This document shows positions 1 to 9,065 of a stretch of DNA of 64,000 nt, in pieces; within the stretch, counting starts at the first letter, position 1; each line of letters opens with the position of its first letter. The notes beneath the pieces are model-generated. The model worked only from the letters and a program-made list of their open reading frames with translations, did not search any database and was not told the origin of the DNA. The translations under genes were made by a program, and so were the position numbers. The stretch is from an uncultured Candidatus Entotheonella sp. (GTDB taxonomy: Bacteria; Tectomicrobia; Entotheonellia; Entotheonellales; Entotheonellaceae): assembly GCA_951828535.1 (NCBI GenBank), contig OX639990.1:2467300-2531299 (forward strand), in the 5' to 3' direction.

Positions 1-111
1 CGTTGCAAAGACGATGACTACTGCCGAACATTGAAAGAAGAACACACTCAGTGCAAACGGTTTCAAGCCGATCTTGGAAGAATAATGGACCTTGTTCAAG
101 AAATTGTCTGA
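1..111 (+). CDS. C-terminal end of an unidentified protein (cut by window edge)
   Basis: The first frame is open from base 1 to a TGA at 109-111 and encodes 36 residues ending in IMDLVQEIV. It is rich in charged residues and contains three cysteines (RCK, DYC, TQC), so it looks like real coding sequence and not random DNA. The start lies outside the window. I do not recognise the family. Bases 112-299 after it hold nothing I can identify. Confidence 0.4.
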   Translation, partial: RCKDDDYCRTLKEEHTQCKRFQADLGRIMDLVQEIV

Positions 112-299
112 CCGGCCGGCATAACCTTGCTTCCGGCTCAAGAAGTTACTCATCCCATCGCCACTCTCACAGCTCGACAAAGTTGCTGGCCCAGATACCA
201 CGCTAGCCTACCGTGCTACGGTTTCCTGTGTAACGCACCTGACGCCGGTAGGCCAGGGCATGCTCACGTTTCGTCCAACCAGTTGTTCAGAGCCATCCG

Positions 300-1532
300 T
301 CACGCGCCGTCCGCCTCCAGGATGGCGTGCAGCAGCACGTCGCAGCCGGCGGCGGTGTGCTCCGGGGTCGCGTCTTCGATCTCGTTGTGGCTGATGCCGT
401 CCTTGCAGGGGATGAAAATCATCGCCGCCGGGCACACGTTGGCTACGTACTTGGCGTCGTGACCGGCGCCGCTGATCACGTCCATGTGCGTCAGGTCCAG
501 GTTTTGGGCGGCACGGCGGACGGCGGCGACGCTGCCGGCGTCAAAGGGCGTCGGCGGCGCGTACCAGATTTCATCAAGCGCGGCGGTCAGCCCCATGGCC
601 GTCTCGACCTCCGCCACGGCTTCCCGCAGGGCATTGGCCATGGCTGCCAGGGCCGCGTCGTCGGGGTGCCGCAGATCGACCGTGAAATTTACCCGTCCGG
701 GTATGACGTTGCGCGAGTTGGGGTGTACCCGCAGGTCGCCAACCGTGCCGACGCCATGCGGCGCCTGCGCCAGGGCGGCCTGTTGCACGGCGGTGACGAT
801 CTGCGCGGCGCCGCACAGGGCGTCGCGCCGCCGCGGCATGGGGGTCGTGCCGGCGTGCGATTCCATCCCTTCGATCGTGCAGTCGAACCAGCGCTGTCCT
901 TGCAGTCCCTGCACCACGCCGATGATGCACTCGTTCGCTTCCAGCAGCGGCCCCTGCTCGATATGCGCCTCGAAGAAGGTGTGTACCGGCTGGCCGCCGC
1001 AGGGCCGCGTGCCGGCGTAGCCGATGCGGTCCAGTTCCTGGGCCACGGTGACGCCGTCGTGGTCGGCCCGCGTCAGGCCGTATTCGAGGCTGAACTCGCC
1101 GCCAAACACGCCTGAGGCCAGCATGGCGGGGGCGAAGCGGCAGCCCTCCTCGTTCGTCCACGCCACCACCTCCACGGGGCGTCGCGTGGTGTGGTTGGCG
1201 TCGTTGAGGGTGCGGATGACCTCCAGGCCGGCGAGCACCCCATAGGCGCCGTCGAACTTGCCGCCGGTGGGCTGGGTATCGAGGTGGCTGCCGGTCATCA
1301 CGGGCGCCAGGGTCGGATCGGAGCCGGCGCGGCGGACAAAGATGTTGCCCATTTGGTCCACCTCGACCGTGCAGCCGGCCTCGTGTGCCCAGCGCACGAA
1401 CAGGTCCCGGCCCTCGCGGTCCACGTCGCTCAGGGCCACGCGGCAGACGCCGCCGCGCGGCGTTTCGCCAATGCGAGCCAGGGTCATCAGCGACTCCCAC
1501 AAGCGCGCGCCGTTAATCCTCAGGTCAGCCAT
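300..1532 (-). CDS. M20-family amidohydrolase (N-carbamoyl-amino-acid hydrolase / allantoate amidohydrolase type)
   Basis: This 410-residue protein is a zinc-dependent hydrolase of the M20 amidase/hydantoinase-carbamoylase group, which cleaves N-carbamoyl amino acids, ureidoglycolate or allantoate. The metal-binding run GSHLDTQPTGGKFDG lies near residues 81-95, followed by NEEGCRF near 128-133, FEAHIEQGP near 190 and a late histidine in GISHNEIE. Length is normal for the family (400-420). The ATG at 1532 is the first methionine and no better start exists. It appears to be transcribed alone. The exact substrate cannot be read from sequence; a role in hydantoin, pyrimidine or purine nitrogen salvage is the usual one. 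The family assignment is firm, the substrate is not. Confidence 0.9.
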   Translation of the reverse strand: MADLRINGARLWESLMTLARIGETPRGGVCRVALSDVDREGRDLFVRWAHEAGCTVEVDQMGNIFVRRAGSDPTLAPVMTGSHLDTQPTGGKFDGAYGVLAGLEVIRTLNDANHTTRRPVEVVAWTNEEGCRFAPAMLASGVFGGEFSLEYGLTRADHDGVTVAQELDRIGYAGTRPCGGQPVHTFFEAHIEQGPLLEANECIIGVVQGLQGQRWFDCTIEGMESHAGTTPMPRRRDALCGAAQIVTAVQQAALAQAPHGVGTVGDLRVHPNSRNVIPGRVNFTVDLRHPDDAALAAMANALREAVAEVETAMGLTAALDEIWYAPPTPFDAGSVAAVRRAAQNLDLTHMDVISGAGHDAKYVANVCPAAMIFIPCKDGISHNEIEDATPEHTAAGCDVLLHAILEADGA

Positions 1533-1578
1533 GTTGCTTCCTTTCTTCAGTACGGGCTATCACGTGTCAGCCAGAAGG

Positions 1579-1609
1579 CGTATCATCAGATGGGCGGTCG
1601 TATCATCAG
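1579..1609. promoter_or_regulatory. Two direct repeats upstream of the amidohydrolase gene
   Basis: The 11-base word CGTATCATCAG occurs at 1579-1589 and again at 1599-1609, exactly 20 bases apart, so both copies would face the same side of the helix. They lie 47-77 bases upstream of the amidohydrolase start at 1532. This spacing fits an operator for a regulator bound as two adjacent dimers, but that is inference; no regulator gene is next to it. Confidence 0.3.
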
Positions 1610-1717
1610 CGCTGCCGTGGCTAGGGGTTGTGATTGGGAATGCTCTTGGTATTCCAAGATATGCCACGTATGGCATTTGCAGGAACTAGAAGGACTCAAA
1701 TGGTACGGAGGCCAGAA

Positions 1718-2119
1718 ATGTTCGCTACCCTTGTTGGTACTAACACAACCTCCACCGCGTACGAAGCACTGTTCACAAGCCTCTATGATATTGCATGTGT
1801 CTACGGATTCGAACCACCTGATATCGAACTACGGGTGAAGCCGAACTAGCAAATATCACTTCATGGGTGGACCCTTGAACAAAAAGGGCCTCGTGACAAG
1901 AACTCAGATTTTTTCCTTGCCGTGACAGCCCCGGAGGTGCCAAGTATATCGCCCATCCCTGTAATGAAAACCATAGACGGGCCTCTATTTGCAGTTGTGG
2001 TTATGGATTCCTTCTTTGTTGTGTCGCGTGTTGACCAGGGTGATGTCTCGGAGTTCAAGGCGGACACTGACGTTAAAAAGTCATTTGAGGAATTTCTCAA
2101 CTGGCTCAAAGCCAAGTAG
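1718..2119 (+). pseudogene. Unidentified small gene split by an in-frame TAG
   Basis: An ATG at 1718 has a good ribosome site (GGAGG at 1707-1711) and opens a 43-residue reading frame ending in ELRVKPN, then TAG at 1847-1849. The same frame then stays open for another 89 residues to a TAG at 2117-2119, ending SFEEFLNWLKAK. The amino acid make-up looks protein-like on both sides. Removing the one stop would give about 133 residues. It may be a decayed gene, two separate small genes (the second with a GTG at 1922), or a sequencing error. TAG is an ordinary stop elsewhere in this window (for example atpA), so recoding is unlikely. I recognise no family. Confidence 0.4.
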
Positions 2120-2146
2120 ACGTTTTGTCGGCAAGCTGAGGAACTC

Positions 2147-2350
2147 ATGGCAGAAGTCAAGCGAAGCTATGTAGTAGACGAGAATGGCAACAGGACAGCC
2201 GTTATGCTGCCGATTGAAGAGTATGAGGAACTGCTGGAAGACCTCGAAGACCTGGCGCTTATCGCTCAGCGCAGAGACGAGCCAACTGTCCCCCTCGACG
2301 TTGTCGTGCAGCAGTTGGAAATGAAGTGGCGACGTACCGAATCGAGGTAA
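2147..2350 (+). CDS. Antitoxin of a RelE/ParE-type toxin-antitoxin pair
   Basis: This 67-residue acidic protein begins MAEVKRSYVVDENGNRTAV and continues with IEEYEELLEDLEDLALI, the short beta strand plus acidic helix typical of Phd/YefM-like antitoxins. Such proteins neutralise the partner toxin and repress their own operon. GAGGA stands seven bases before the ATG. Its end overlaps the toxin gene by 25 bases, so the two are translationally coupled. The N-terminal DNA-binding part is shorter than in full Phd proteins. The call rests on size, composition and the toxin neighbour. Confidence 0.75.
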   Translation: MAEVKRSYVVDENGNRTAVMLPIEEYEELLEDLEDLALIAQRRDEPTVPLDVVVQQLEMKWRRTESR

Positions 2351-2586
2351 CCCGATCGGCGCAGCGTGACCTTGACGCCCTCACGCCTCGTATCGGCAGG
2401 AGAATCCTGACGGCTATCGCCGCGTTGGCAGGCGATCCGCGACCACACGGGTGCAGGAAACTCACCGGTAGCCGCAACTCCTATCGCCTGAGAGTTGGGG
2501 ACTATCGCATACTCTACAGGATTGGCGAAGTGGAGGGCTCAGTTACCGTAATTGCCGTGGGACATCGCCGTGATGTCTACCGGTAA
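2326..2586 (+). CDS. RelE/ParE-family toxin
   Basis: This 86-residue basic protein starts at GTG 2326 inside the antitoxin gene. It shows the family pattern: an N-terminal strand (TYRIEVTRSAQRDL), a two-helix region (LTPRIGRRILTAIAALAGDPRP) and the C-terminal sheet YRLRVGDYRILYRI followed by VIAVGHRRDVYR. RelE members cut ribosome-bound mRNA, while ParE members poison gyrase. The arginines and the terminal RDVYR resemble RelE, whose last tyrosine is catalytic. Length matches the family and no truncation is seen, so the toxin should be active. Confidence 0.88.
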   Translation: MATYRIEVTRSAQRDLDALTPRIGRRILTAIAALAGDPRPHGCRKLTGSRNSYRLRVGDYRILYRIGEVEGSVTVIAVGHRRDVYR

Positions 2587-2788
2587 TCACGGCGACTCGG
2601 AGGCATGCGGTCACCGTTGCGGGGAACGTCTCGTGCTAATCGCGATCGGTCGCTGTCTCCCCGGCGCTCGTCTCGTCCGTACGAGTCAATTCGATTGACG
2701 TGTGCCGCATCGCAAAATCGGGTGTTGCCGGATACGCGGGCGTCATGCTACACCGTCGGGGTTTTTAAGTCCACGATGCAGCGACCCA

Positions 2789-3628
2789 TTACGGGACCAA
2801 GGCGATCTCGAAGAGCTTGGGCCACCATTTTCCGGTGACAAAGAGGCGGTCGGTGCGGGGGTCGTAGGCAATGCCGTTGAGGACGTCGACGGGCTGGCGG
2901 CGGTCACTAGGTTGAAGGAGGCCGGTGAGATCGATCCAGCCGGTTACGTGGCCGGTGCGGGGGTCAATGCGGGCGATGCGGTCGGTCTGCCAGATGTTGG
3001 CCAGGATTTCACCGCCAACGTATTCCAGCTCGTTCAGGCGAATTACCGGGCCGCGGTGGTCGCGGACGGTCAGGCGGGCCGTTTCGGCAAACGTGTCGGG
3101 GTGCAGGAAGTACAGAGTGGCGGTGCCATCGCTCATGATGAAGCGGCGGCCGTCCTGCGTCAGCCCCCAGCCTTCGGTGCGGTAGGTGAACTCCCGAAGT
3201 ATGCTGAAACTGGCTTTGTCGTAGACGAAGGCGCGGCCGGCCTGCCAAGTAAGCTGGGTAATGCGGTCGCCGAAAACTGTGATGCCCTCACCGAATAGCG
3301 AGGTCGGCAGGTCGTGGCGTTGCAACACCGCACCGCTACTCAGTTCCACCCGGCGCAACGACGATTGACCACGCTGCCCCGTGCCCTCGTATAGTGTCCC
3401 TTGATCGTCGAACGCCAAGCCCTGGGTGAACGCCCCACGGTCATGCGGGTAGGCGCGCACCACATTAAAGCCGTAGACGGGTGCTTGCGGCGGCAGGTTG
3501 GTTGGACCGTTTCCGGTTGGGGAATCCGAACAGGCGAGCACACCCAGACAGGCGCACAGGACCAGGAGGGAGAATAGCCGCCTGTCGCCGCTTGACCGGT
3601 CGGTATGAGGCGCCGTGCTTCGCGCCAC
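2789..3628 (-). CDS. Glutaminyl-peptide cyclotransferase, lipoprotein
   Basis: This 279-residue protein belongs to the plant/bacterial-type glutamine cyclotransferase family, a five-bladed beta propeller that turns N-terminal glutamine into pyroglutamate. Recognisable blocks are YPHDRGAFTQGLAF, LYEGTGQRGQSSLR, ITQLTWQAGRAFVYD, TEGWGLTQDGRRFIMSDG and LNELEYVGGEILANIWQTD. An N-terminal signal ends in the lipobox LGVLAC near residue 33, so the enzyme is probably anchored outside the inner membrane. It ends three bases before the next gene on the same strand, the aminotransferase, which reads into it, so the two likely share a transcript. Membership is clear; the substrate proteins are unknown. 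Confidence 0.92.
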   Translation of the reverse strand: MARSTAPHTDRSSGDRRLFSLLVLCACLGVLACSDSPTGNGPTNLPPQAPVYGFNVVRAYPHDRGAFTQGLAFDDQGTLYEGTGQRGQSSLRRVELSSGAVLQRHDLPTSLFGEGITVFGDRITQLTWQAGRAFVYDKASFSILREFTYRTEGWGLTQDGRRFIMSDGTATLYFLHPDTFAETARLTVRDHRGPVIRLNELEYVGGEILANIWQTDRIARIDPRTGHVTGWIDLTGLLQPSDRRQPVDVLNGIAYDPRTDRLFVTGKWWPKLFEIALVP

Positions 3629-3631
3629 GCC

Positions 3632-4801
3632 TCAGCCCCGCAGTTTGGCCGCGCAATCAGCGATGCGTCCGAGCGCCTTCCTCAGGTTGTCGAGTGAGTT
3701 GGCGTATGAGAAGCGCACGTAGCCGGCGCCGCTGGGGCCGAAGTCATCCCCCGCCAAGGCCGCCACGCCGCCTTCTTGCAGCAGCAGATCCGCGACTTCC
3801 TTCGACGTGTGACCGAGCCCGGTGATGTTCGGGAAGGCGTAGAAGGCGCCGCCGGGCACCGCGCAGCGAACGCCGTCGATGTCGTTCAGCCCGGCCACAA
3901 ATAGGTCTCTGCGGCGCCGGAACTCCGACATCATCTCGCCCACGGCGTCCTGCGGCCCCTGAAGAGCGGCCAGGCCGGCGCGCTGCGTGAACGACGCGGT
4001 GCAGGAATTGCAGTTGGTCATCAGGCGCGTTACGTGATCCGCCAGCGGCTCGGGCATGACGCCGTAGCCGAGCCGCCAGCCCGTCATGGCGTAGGTTTTC
4101 GAGAAGCCGTCCAGGATGATCGCCAGGTCCGCCATGCCGTCGTAGGTGGAAATGCTGTGGAAGGTGCCCTCATACAGCATTTGGGAGTAAATCTCGTCGG
4201 TTAGAACCGGGATGCCGTGTTGCATGGCGACGTCGGCGATGGCGCGCAGGTCCGCTTCCGGCAGCATGCCGCCGGTGGGGTTGTGCGGGGAATTGATGAT
4301 GATCAGCCGCGTGCGGGGTGATACGAGGCTTTTGAGTTCGTCCACGTCGAGGCTGAAGCCGCGCGCCTCGCGCAGCGGCACGGGCACCGGCGTGGCGCCG
4401 ACGAAGCGAATCACCGACTCGTAGATCGGAAAGCCGGGGTCGGGGTAGATCACTTCGTCGCCGGCTTGTGCCAGGGCCATGATGACGAAGAACATGATCG
4501 GCTTGGCGCCGGGCGTCACCACCACTTGCGACATGCGCACGTCGATGCCGCGGCTGCGGGCCACGTCGGCGGCAATCGCCTCGCGGAGTTCCGGCAGGCC
4601 GGCGGACGGCCCGTAGTGCGTATATCCCTCATCAAGGGCCTGCTTGCCCGCCGCGATGACGTGCGGCGGGGTGTCGAAATCGGGCTCGCCGATCTCCAGG
4701 TGCACCACATCGCGGCCCTGCGCTTCCAGGGCGCGGGCCTTCACCAGCACCTCGAACGCCGTTTCCGTGCCCAAGCGGGACATACGCTCCGCCACTTGCA
4801 T
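3632..4801 (-). CDS. Class I/II PLP-dependent aminotransferase (aspartate aminotransferase type)
   Basis: This 389-residue enzyme belongs to the fold-type I aminotransferases. It shows LEIGEPDFDTPPHV at the N-terminus, the glycine-rich SAGLPELREAIA, the NSPHNPTGG block, DEIYSQMLY, and the PLP lysine in GFSKTYAMTGWRLGYG, with the substrate arginine in YVRFSYA near the end. The start is the ATG at 4801, because GGAGGAAGTA lies just upstream; an upstream extension to 4930 is probably not translated. It likely forms an operon with the glutamine cyclotransferase gene. Substrate could be aspartate, alanine or an aromatic amino acid; sequence alone does not settle this. Confidence 0.92.
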   Translation of the reverse strand: MQVAERMSRLGTETAFEVLVKARALEAQGRDVVHLEIGEPDFDTPPHVIAAGKQALDEGYTHYGPSAGLPELREAIAADVARSRGIDVRMSQVVVTPGAKPIMFFVIMALAQAGDEVIYPDPGFPIYESVIRFVGATPVPVPLREARGFSLDVDELKSLVSPRTRLIIINSPHNPTGGMLPEADLRAIADVAMQHGIPVLTDEIYSQMLYEGTFHSISTYDGMADLAIILDGFSKTYAMTGWRLGYGVMPEPLADHVTRLMTNCNSCTASFTQRAGLAALQGPQDAVGEMMSEFRRRRDLFVAGLNDIDGVRCAVPGGAFYAFPNITGLGHTSKEVADLLLQEGGVAALAGDDFGPSGAGYVRFSYANSLDNLRKALGRIADCAAKLRG

Positions 4802-5055
4802 ACTTACTTCCTCCAGGTGGTTGAGATGGCGCCTCGCGCATCTTGGCGCACGCTCGGCACGGCGCCACGTCAAGGCGCTATGTTGTACCAAAGTCGGGGA
4901 CGGAATGGAAGCACGCCGCCGTCTGTACATGGCAACGGGCTGCCGCTATACTTGGCGGATTCAACTACCCCCCGCAAACGCCAAGGCGCCTCGCCCGTTC
5001 CGCGCATCCGAATATCACCCGGCGCCGGGCGAGCCTTGACAGTAAGGAGATAGGC

Positions 5056-6462
5056 ATGGCTGACGACAGACTCGCACTCCTGGCACACTTGCTGCGGCGC
5101 GCCGGATTCGGCGCCACACGCGCCGAGCTAGAGGCGTATGACGGCATGGACTACGCCGACGTGGTGGAAACGCTGCTGCACCCGGAGCAGACGCCCGACG
5201 TTGAGGAAGACGTGGTGTGCCGCTACTACTCCATGGCTACCGTCATGGACGACTCCCCCGTGCTCTGGCAGGGGCGCTGGCTCTATCGCATGATCAATAC
5301 GAAGCGCCCGCTGCAGGAAAAAATGACCCTCTTCTGGCACGGCATCTTCGCCACCGGCTGGCACAAGAGCGAGCATACCCCCAGCGTCCCGCGGCAGATC
5401 GACACCTTCCGCCAAAACTGCCTCTCCGACATGGAGACCATCCTGCTCGACCTGTCCCGCGACCCCGCCATGCTCGACTGGCTGGACAATACCCAGAATC
5501 ACAAAGACACCCCGAACGAGAACTACGGGCGCGAAATCCTCGAGCTGTTCTCCATGGGCGTCGGTAACTACACCGAGCAGGACATCAAAAACGCGGCGCG
5601 CGCTTTCACCGGTTGGACCGCCACGCAACCGATTCCGCTGTACCCGAACGGTTGCAACCCGTCATCGTTCGTGTTCCGCGAGGACGACCACGACGACAGC
5701 GTGAAGACCTTCCTGGGCGAAACCGGGAACTTCAACGGCGACGACATCGTGCGCATCATCGTCAAGCAGCCCGCCGCGGCGCGTTTCATTTGCCGCCATC
5801 TGTACAACTTCTTCGTGGCCGACGAGCCGCAGGTGCCGGCGTGGAACAACGTGCCGCCCCAGGATCCGCAGTGTGTCGAGGCGCTGGAGCAGGCGTATTT
5901 CGAGTCCGGCGGTAACCTGCGCGCCATGCTGCGCGTGCTGTTCAACTCGGAGGCGTTCAAGGCGGCGCGGTTTCGCAAGGTGAAGAGTCCGGTGGAGTTG
6001 GTGGTCAGCGCCGTGAAGCTTGCCGGTTCGCACAGCTTCCCCGAGCCCGGCCTGCTGAACCTGGCGGTGGCGACCTCGGCCATGGGTCAGGCGCTGATGA
6101 ATCCGCCGACCGTGGAAGGCTGGCACACCGGCAAGGAGTGGATCGACGGCGGTACCCTGAACGAGCGGGTCAATTTCGCCGTGAACGAGTTGAACGACGT
6201 CAACCGGCCGGGCGTGCAGCGGGTCGTCGAGCGCCTCGGCGCCATGGGCGGCACGCTGTCACCCGAGGCGTGCGTGGACGGCTGCCTGGACCTGATCGGA
6301 CCGTTGAGCGTGGCCGAGCCGACCCGTCAGGCGCTGATCCATGCGGTGGCGGCCGGCGGCGATGCGGCCCTGGATACGGACGACGCGCGTCAAGCGAGCG
6401 CCGGGCGGATTGCCCGACTGTTGCAGCTCATCGTGGCGACGCGCGAATTTCAGTTTGCATAG
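5056..6462 (+). CDS. DUF1800 domain protein
   Basis: This 468-residue protein carries the DUF1800 domain. Markers include HLLRRAGFGATRAELEAY at the N-terminus, KMTLFWHGIFATG, NYGREILELFSMGVGNYTEQDI, the ARAFTGWTA block and a C-terminal NPPTVEGWHTGKEWIDG. The family is widespread and almost always paired with a DUF1501 gene, as here, 20 bases downstream; function is unknown, with roles in exported or surface processes suggested. ATG 5056 is chosen because AAGGAGA stands just before it. No signal peptide is obvious at this start. Confidence 0.92.
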   Translation: MADDRLALLAHLLRRAGFGATRAELEAYDGMDYADVVETLLHPEQTPDVEEDVVCRYYSMATVMDDSPVLWQGRWLYRMINTKRPLQEKMTLFWHGIFATGWHKSEHTPSVPRQIDTFRQNCLSDMETILLDLSRDPAMLDWLDNTQNHKDTPNENYGREILELFSMGVGNYTEQDIKNAARAFTGWTATQPIPLYPNGCNPSSFVFREDDHDDSVKTFLGETGNFNGDDIVRIIVKQPAAARFICRHLYNFFVADEPQVPAWNNVPPQDPQCVEALEQAYFESGGNLRAMLRVLFNSEAFKAARFRKVKSPVELVVSAVKLAGSHSFPEPGLLNLAVATSAMGQALMNPPTVEGWHTGKEWIDGGTLNERVNFAVNELNDVNRPGVQRVVERLGAMGGTLSPEACVDGCLDLIGPLSVAEPTRQALIHAVAAGGDAALDTDDARQASAGRIARLLQLIVATREFQFA

Positions 6463-6482
6463 TGAATAGGGAGATTCGAAGC

Positions 6483-7628
6483 ATGGCAGGAAACGGTAAA
6501 GCGCCCGTGTTGGTGGTTGTGCAGTTGTCGGGCGGCAATGACTTCATGAACACCATCGTTCCCTTCACCAACGGCAACTACTACGACGCCCGCCCGACGC
6601 TGAGCGTGCCGCAGGAGCAGGTTTTGCCGTTGAACGACACCCTCGGTTTTCACCCCAACGCCGAGGCGCTGAAGGACCTGTACGAAGAGGGTGTGGTGGC
6701 CGTCGTGCAGGGCATTGGCTACCCGGATTCCAACCGCTCGCACTTTCGCGGCATGGACATTTGGCACACCTGCGAACCGGATCGGCTGGTGCTCGAAGGC
6801 TGGCTCGGCAAGGTGCTGCGGGACCTCGACCCGAACAAGGAAAATGTGCTGACGGGCGTCAGCTTCGGACGCGGCTTGCCGCGTGCCATGGCGGCCGCCG
6901 GGGTGCCGGTGACGTCGGTTGCCGACCTCGACACCTACGGCCTCCTGGGCGGCATCGGCGAGGCGGCGGAGCGCCAGGCGGCGCTGCAGAGCTTCCAGAC
7001 CATGTACGCCCCCGGCACGGACGGCGGCGGGGTGATGGATTACCTGGCGCAGACCGGCCTCGACGTGCTGACCGGCGCCGACATCATCAAGCAGGCGCCG
7101 GCGATGTACGAATCCACGGTGCAGTACGCCGACAACCCGATCGCCAAGAGCCTGCGGGACGTTGCCCGCGTGCACACCGCCGGCCTGGGCACACGCATTT
7201 TCTACACCCAGCACGGCGGCTACGACACCCACGCCACGCAGGCGGCGGTGCACCCGCGGCTGCTGAGCGAGCTCACCGGCGCGCTGCGCGATTTCATCCA
7301 GGACCTGCGCGAGCACGACGCCTCGGATGAGGTGGCGATTCTGGTGTTCACCGAGTTCGGCCGGCGCATCAGGGACAACGCCAGCGGCACCGATCACGGC
7401 TCCGGCGGCGGCGCCTTCATCATTGGCGACCGGGTGGCGGGCGGCCTGTACGCCGAGTACCCGTCGCTGGACCCGGCGGACTGGCTCTACGGCGAAGACA
7501 TGCGCCACGCCATCGACTTCCGCGGCATCTACGCCACCATGCTGGAGCAGTGGATGGGCATGGACGCCACCGAATTCGTCGGCGGCACCTTCGAGCAGCT
7601 GCAACCGTTCAAAAGCAATGGTCAGTGA
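6483..7628 (+). CDS. DUF1501 domain protein
   Basis: This 381-residue protein belongs to DUF1501, distantly related to the sulfatase/alkaline phosphatase fold. Seen are LVVVQLSGGNDFMNTIVP near the start, the SNRSHFRGMDIWHT block, FYTQHGGYDTHATQ and the late FTEFGRRIRDNASGTDHGSGG, which holds conserved acidic and histidine residues that may bind metal. Unlike many family members it lacks a twin-arginine leader. ATG 6483 follows GGGAGA. It is the second gene of the DUF1800-DUF1501 pair, and the two products probably act together in an unknown pathway. Confidence 0.92.
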   Translation: MAGNGKAPVLVVVQLSGGNDFMNTIVPFTNGNYYDARPTLSVPQEQVLPLNDTLGFHPNAEALKDLYEEGVVAVVQGIGYPDSNRSHFRGMDIWHTCEPDRLVLEGWLGKVLRDLDPNKENVLTGVSFGRGLPRAMAAAGVPVTSVADLDTYGLLGGIGEAAERQAALQSFQTMYAPGTDGGGVMDYLAQTGLDVLTGADIIKQAPAMYESTVQYADNPIAKSLRDVARVHTAGLGTRIFYTQHGGYDTHATQAAVHPRLLSELTGALRDFIQDLREHDASDEVAILVFTEFGRRIRDNASGTDHGSGGGAFIIGDRVAGGLYAEYPSLDPADWLYGEDMRHAIDFRGIYATMLEQWMGMDATEFVGGTFEQLQPFKSNGQ

Positions 7629-7703
7629 TTAGTGACTGAGGCAGAGAAGGTGTGAGCAAGTCGCTGGCGAAGAGCGCCCCGGCCCGCTGCCGAAAGGGAA
7701 AAT

Positions 7704-7994
7704 ATGGACAGGAAGGAGTTCTGGGCCATTCTTGGCACAGGGATTGCCATCATCGTCCTTCTCCTGATGATTCAGGGTGGTGTCTCCAGCAATACGAGGG
7801 CCATCGCGGACAATGCGAGGGCCATCGCCGATCTCCGTGAAGACACGGCCGAAGGAATGGCGGCACTCCGCGTCGCTATCGCGGACCTGCGCACCGAGAT
7901 CATCCGTGAAACGTCCCGTAACCGTGAGGACATCAGCCGCTTGGATTCCCGCCTCGGCGTCCTTGAAGGAGGAAGGGACAGAGAGAACCCATGA
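7704..7994 (+). CDS. Small membrane-anchored coiled-coil protein
   Basis: This 96-residue protein begins MDRKEFWAILGTGIAIIVLLLMIQGG, one hydrophobic helix at residues 8-26. It continues with a regular heptad pattern built from TRAIADNARAIADLREDT and SRNREDISRLDSRLGVLEGG. This is the layout of a single-span membrane protein with a cytoplasmic or periplasmic coiled coil, probably a dimer or trimer. I recognise no named family. It lies between the DUF1501 gene and the NHL gene on the same strand and may share their transcript. The gene at 34255 has the same parts in reverse order. Confidence 0.65.
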   Translation: MDRKEFWAILGTGIAIIVLLLMIQGGVSSNTRAIADNARAIADLREDTAEGMAALRVAIADLRTEIIRETSRNREDISRLDSRLGVLEGGRDRENP

Positions 7995-8044
7995 ATCGAA
8001 CCAACTGCCTGAGCAGGCTATGAAGACTTTTGAAGGAGTCTAGA

Positions 8045-9058
8045 ATGCCGAGAGCATACGCATTACTTCGTGCCGGGTTCCCCTACGTCAAGAGCCTCGG
8101 CATGCGCCGCGTCACGTCGAATCCGGTCGATCTGGCGATTGGCCGTGAGGGACGGCTCTACGTCCTGTGCCGCGGCTCGCTGACCGTTGACATCCGCCGC
8201 CTCACCTGGGACGACGAGGACCTCGACGTCATTAGTGGTCCGGGCAACGCCGACGGCAAGCTGCTGTGGCCGGCGAACATCCTGCTGGACGGCGACGACA
8301 CGCTGTACGTCTCCGACGAGGGGCGCCACTGTGTTTCGATGTTCAGCACCGCCGGCGACTACCTGGGCAAGTGGGGCGAGCCCGGCGCCGGCGCCGGGCA
8401 GTTCAACCGCCCGTCGGGCATGGCCTTCGACCCGGAGGGCAACCTGTACGTGGTCGATACGCTGAACCACCGCATCCAGCAGTACAGCAAGGACGGCGGC
8501 TTCCGCAAGCAATGGGGCAGCTTCGGCAGCGGCGAGGGCGAGTTCAACATGCCGTGGGGCATTACGGTAGATGATGAGGGCGCGGTGTACGTCGTCGATT
8601 GGCGCAACGACCGCGTGCAGAAGTTCGACGCCGACGGTGGGTTTATCGCCATGTTCGGCTCACCGGGCAGCGGCGACGGGCAGTTCAACCGGCCCACCGG
8701 CATTGCCGTTGACGGGCACGGCGACATTTACGTGGCCGATTGGGGCAACAACCGCGTGCAGTTGTTCGATGCGGACGGCAGGTACGTCGAGCAGTTCTAT
8801 GGGGACGCGACGCTGTCGAAGATGGGCCGGGCTTACGTCCTGGCCAACCCCAAGCCTCTGCGCCAGCGCGAGATGGCCAACCTTGAGCCGCAGAAGCGCT
8901 TCCGCGGCCCCGCCTCCGTACGGCTCGACGACGACGGGCGCATGTACGTCGCGGACTGCGGACCGCATCGCATCCAGGTGTACCAGAAGGACGCCGTGGA
9001 GTTGACCCCGGACCAGATCATTCCCCCCCAGAACGCTCCGTCGTTCTCCGTCGCCTGA
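8045..9058 (+). CDS. NHL-repeat beta-propeller protein
   Basis: This 337-residue protein is built of NHL repeats, each about 45 residues, forming a six-bladed propeller. Repeated blocks such as GQFNRPSGMAFDPEGNLYVVD, GEFNMPWGITVDDEGAVYVVD and GQFNRPTGIAVDGHGDIYVAD make the call direct. There is no signal peptide, so it probably stays in the cytoplasm or is exported by an unusual route. NHL propellers serve as binding platforms or as peptidylglycine-lyase-like enzymes; here nothing points to catalysis. ATG 8045 follows GGAG at 8034-8037, which rules out the TTG at 8030. Confidence 0.88.
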   Translation: MPRAYALLRAGFPYVKSLGMRRVTSNPVDLAIGREGRLYVLCRGSLTVDIRRLTWDDEDLDVISGPGNADGKLLWPANILLDGDDTLYVSDEGRHCVSMFSTAGDYLGKWGEPGAGAGQFNRPSGMAFDPEGNLYVVDTLNHRIQQYSKDGGFRKQWGSFGSGEGEFNMPWGITVDDEGAVYVVDWRNDRVQKFDADGGFIAMFGSPGSGDGQFNRPTGIAVDGHGDIYVADWGNNRVQLFDADGRYVEQFYGDATLSKMGRAYVLANPKPLRQREMANLEPQKRFRGPASVRLDDDGRMYVADCGPHRIQVYQKDAVELTPDQIIPPQNAPSFSVA

Positions 9059-9065
9059 GGCCAGC

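Noticed and set aside
1847-1849. TAG read through as an amino acid
   Set aside because: TAG ends intact genes here (atpA, the PLD-neighbour larC, cas1), and no special signal is seen, so a broken gene or error is simpler.
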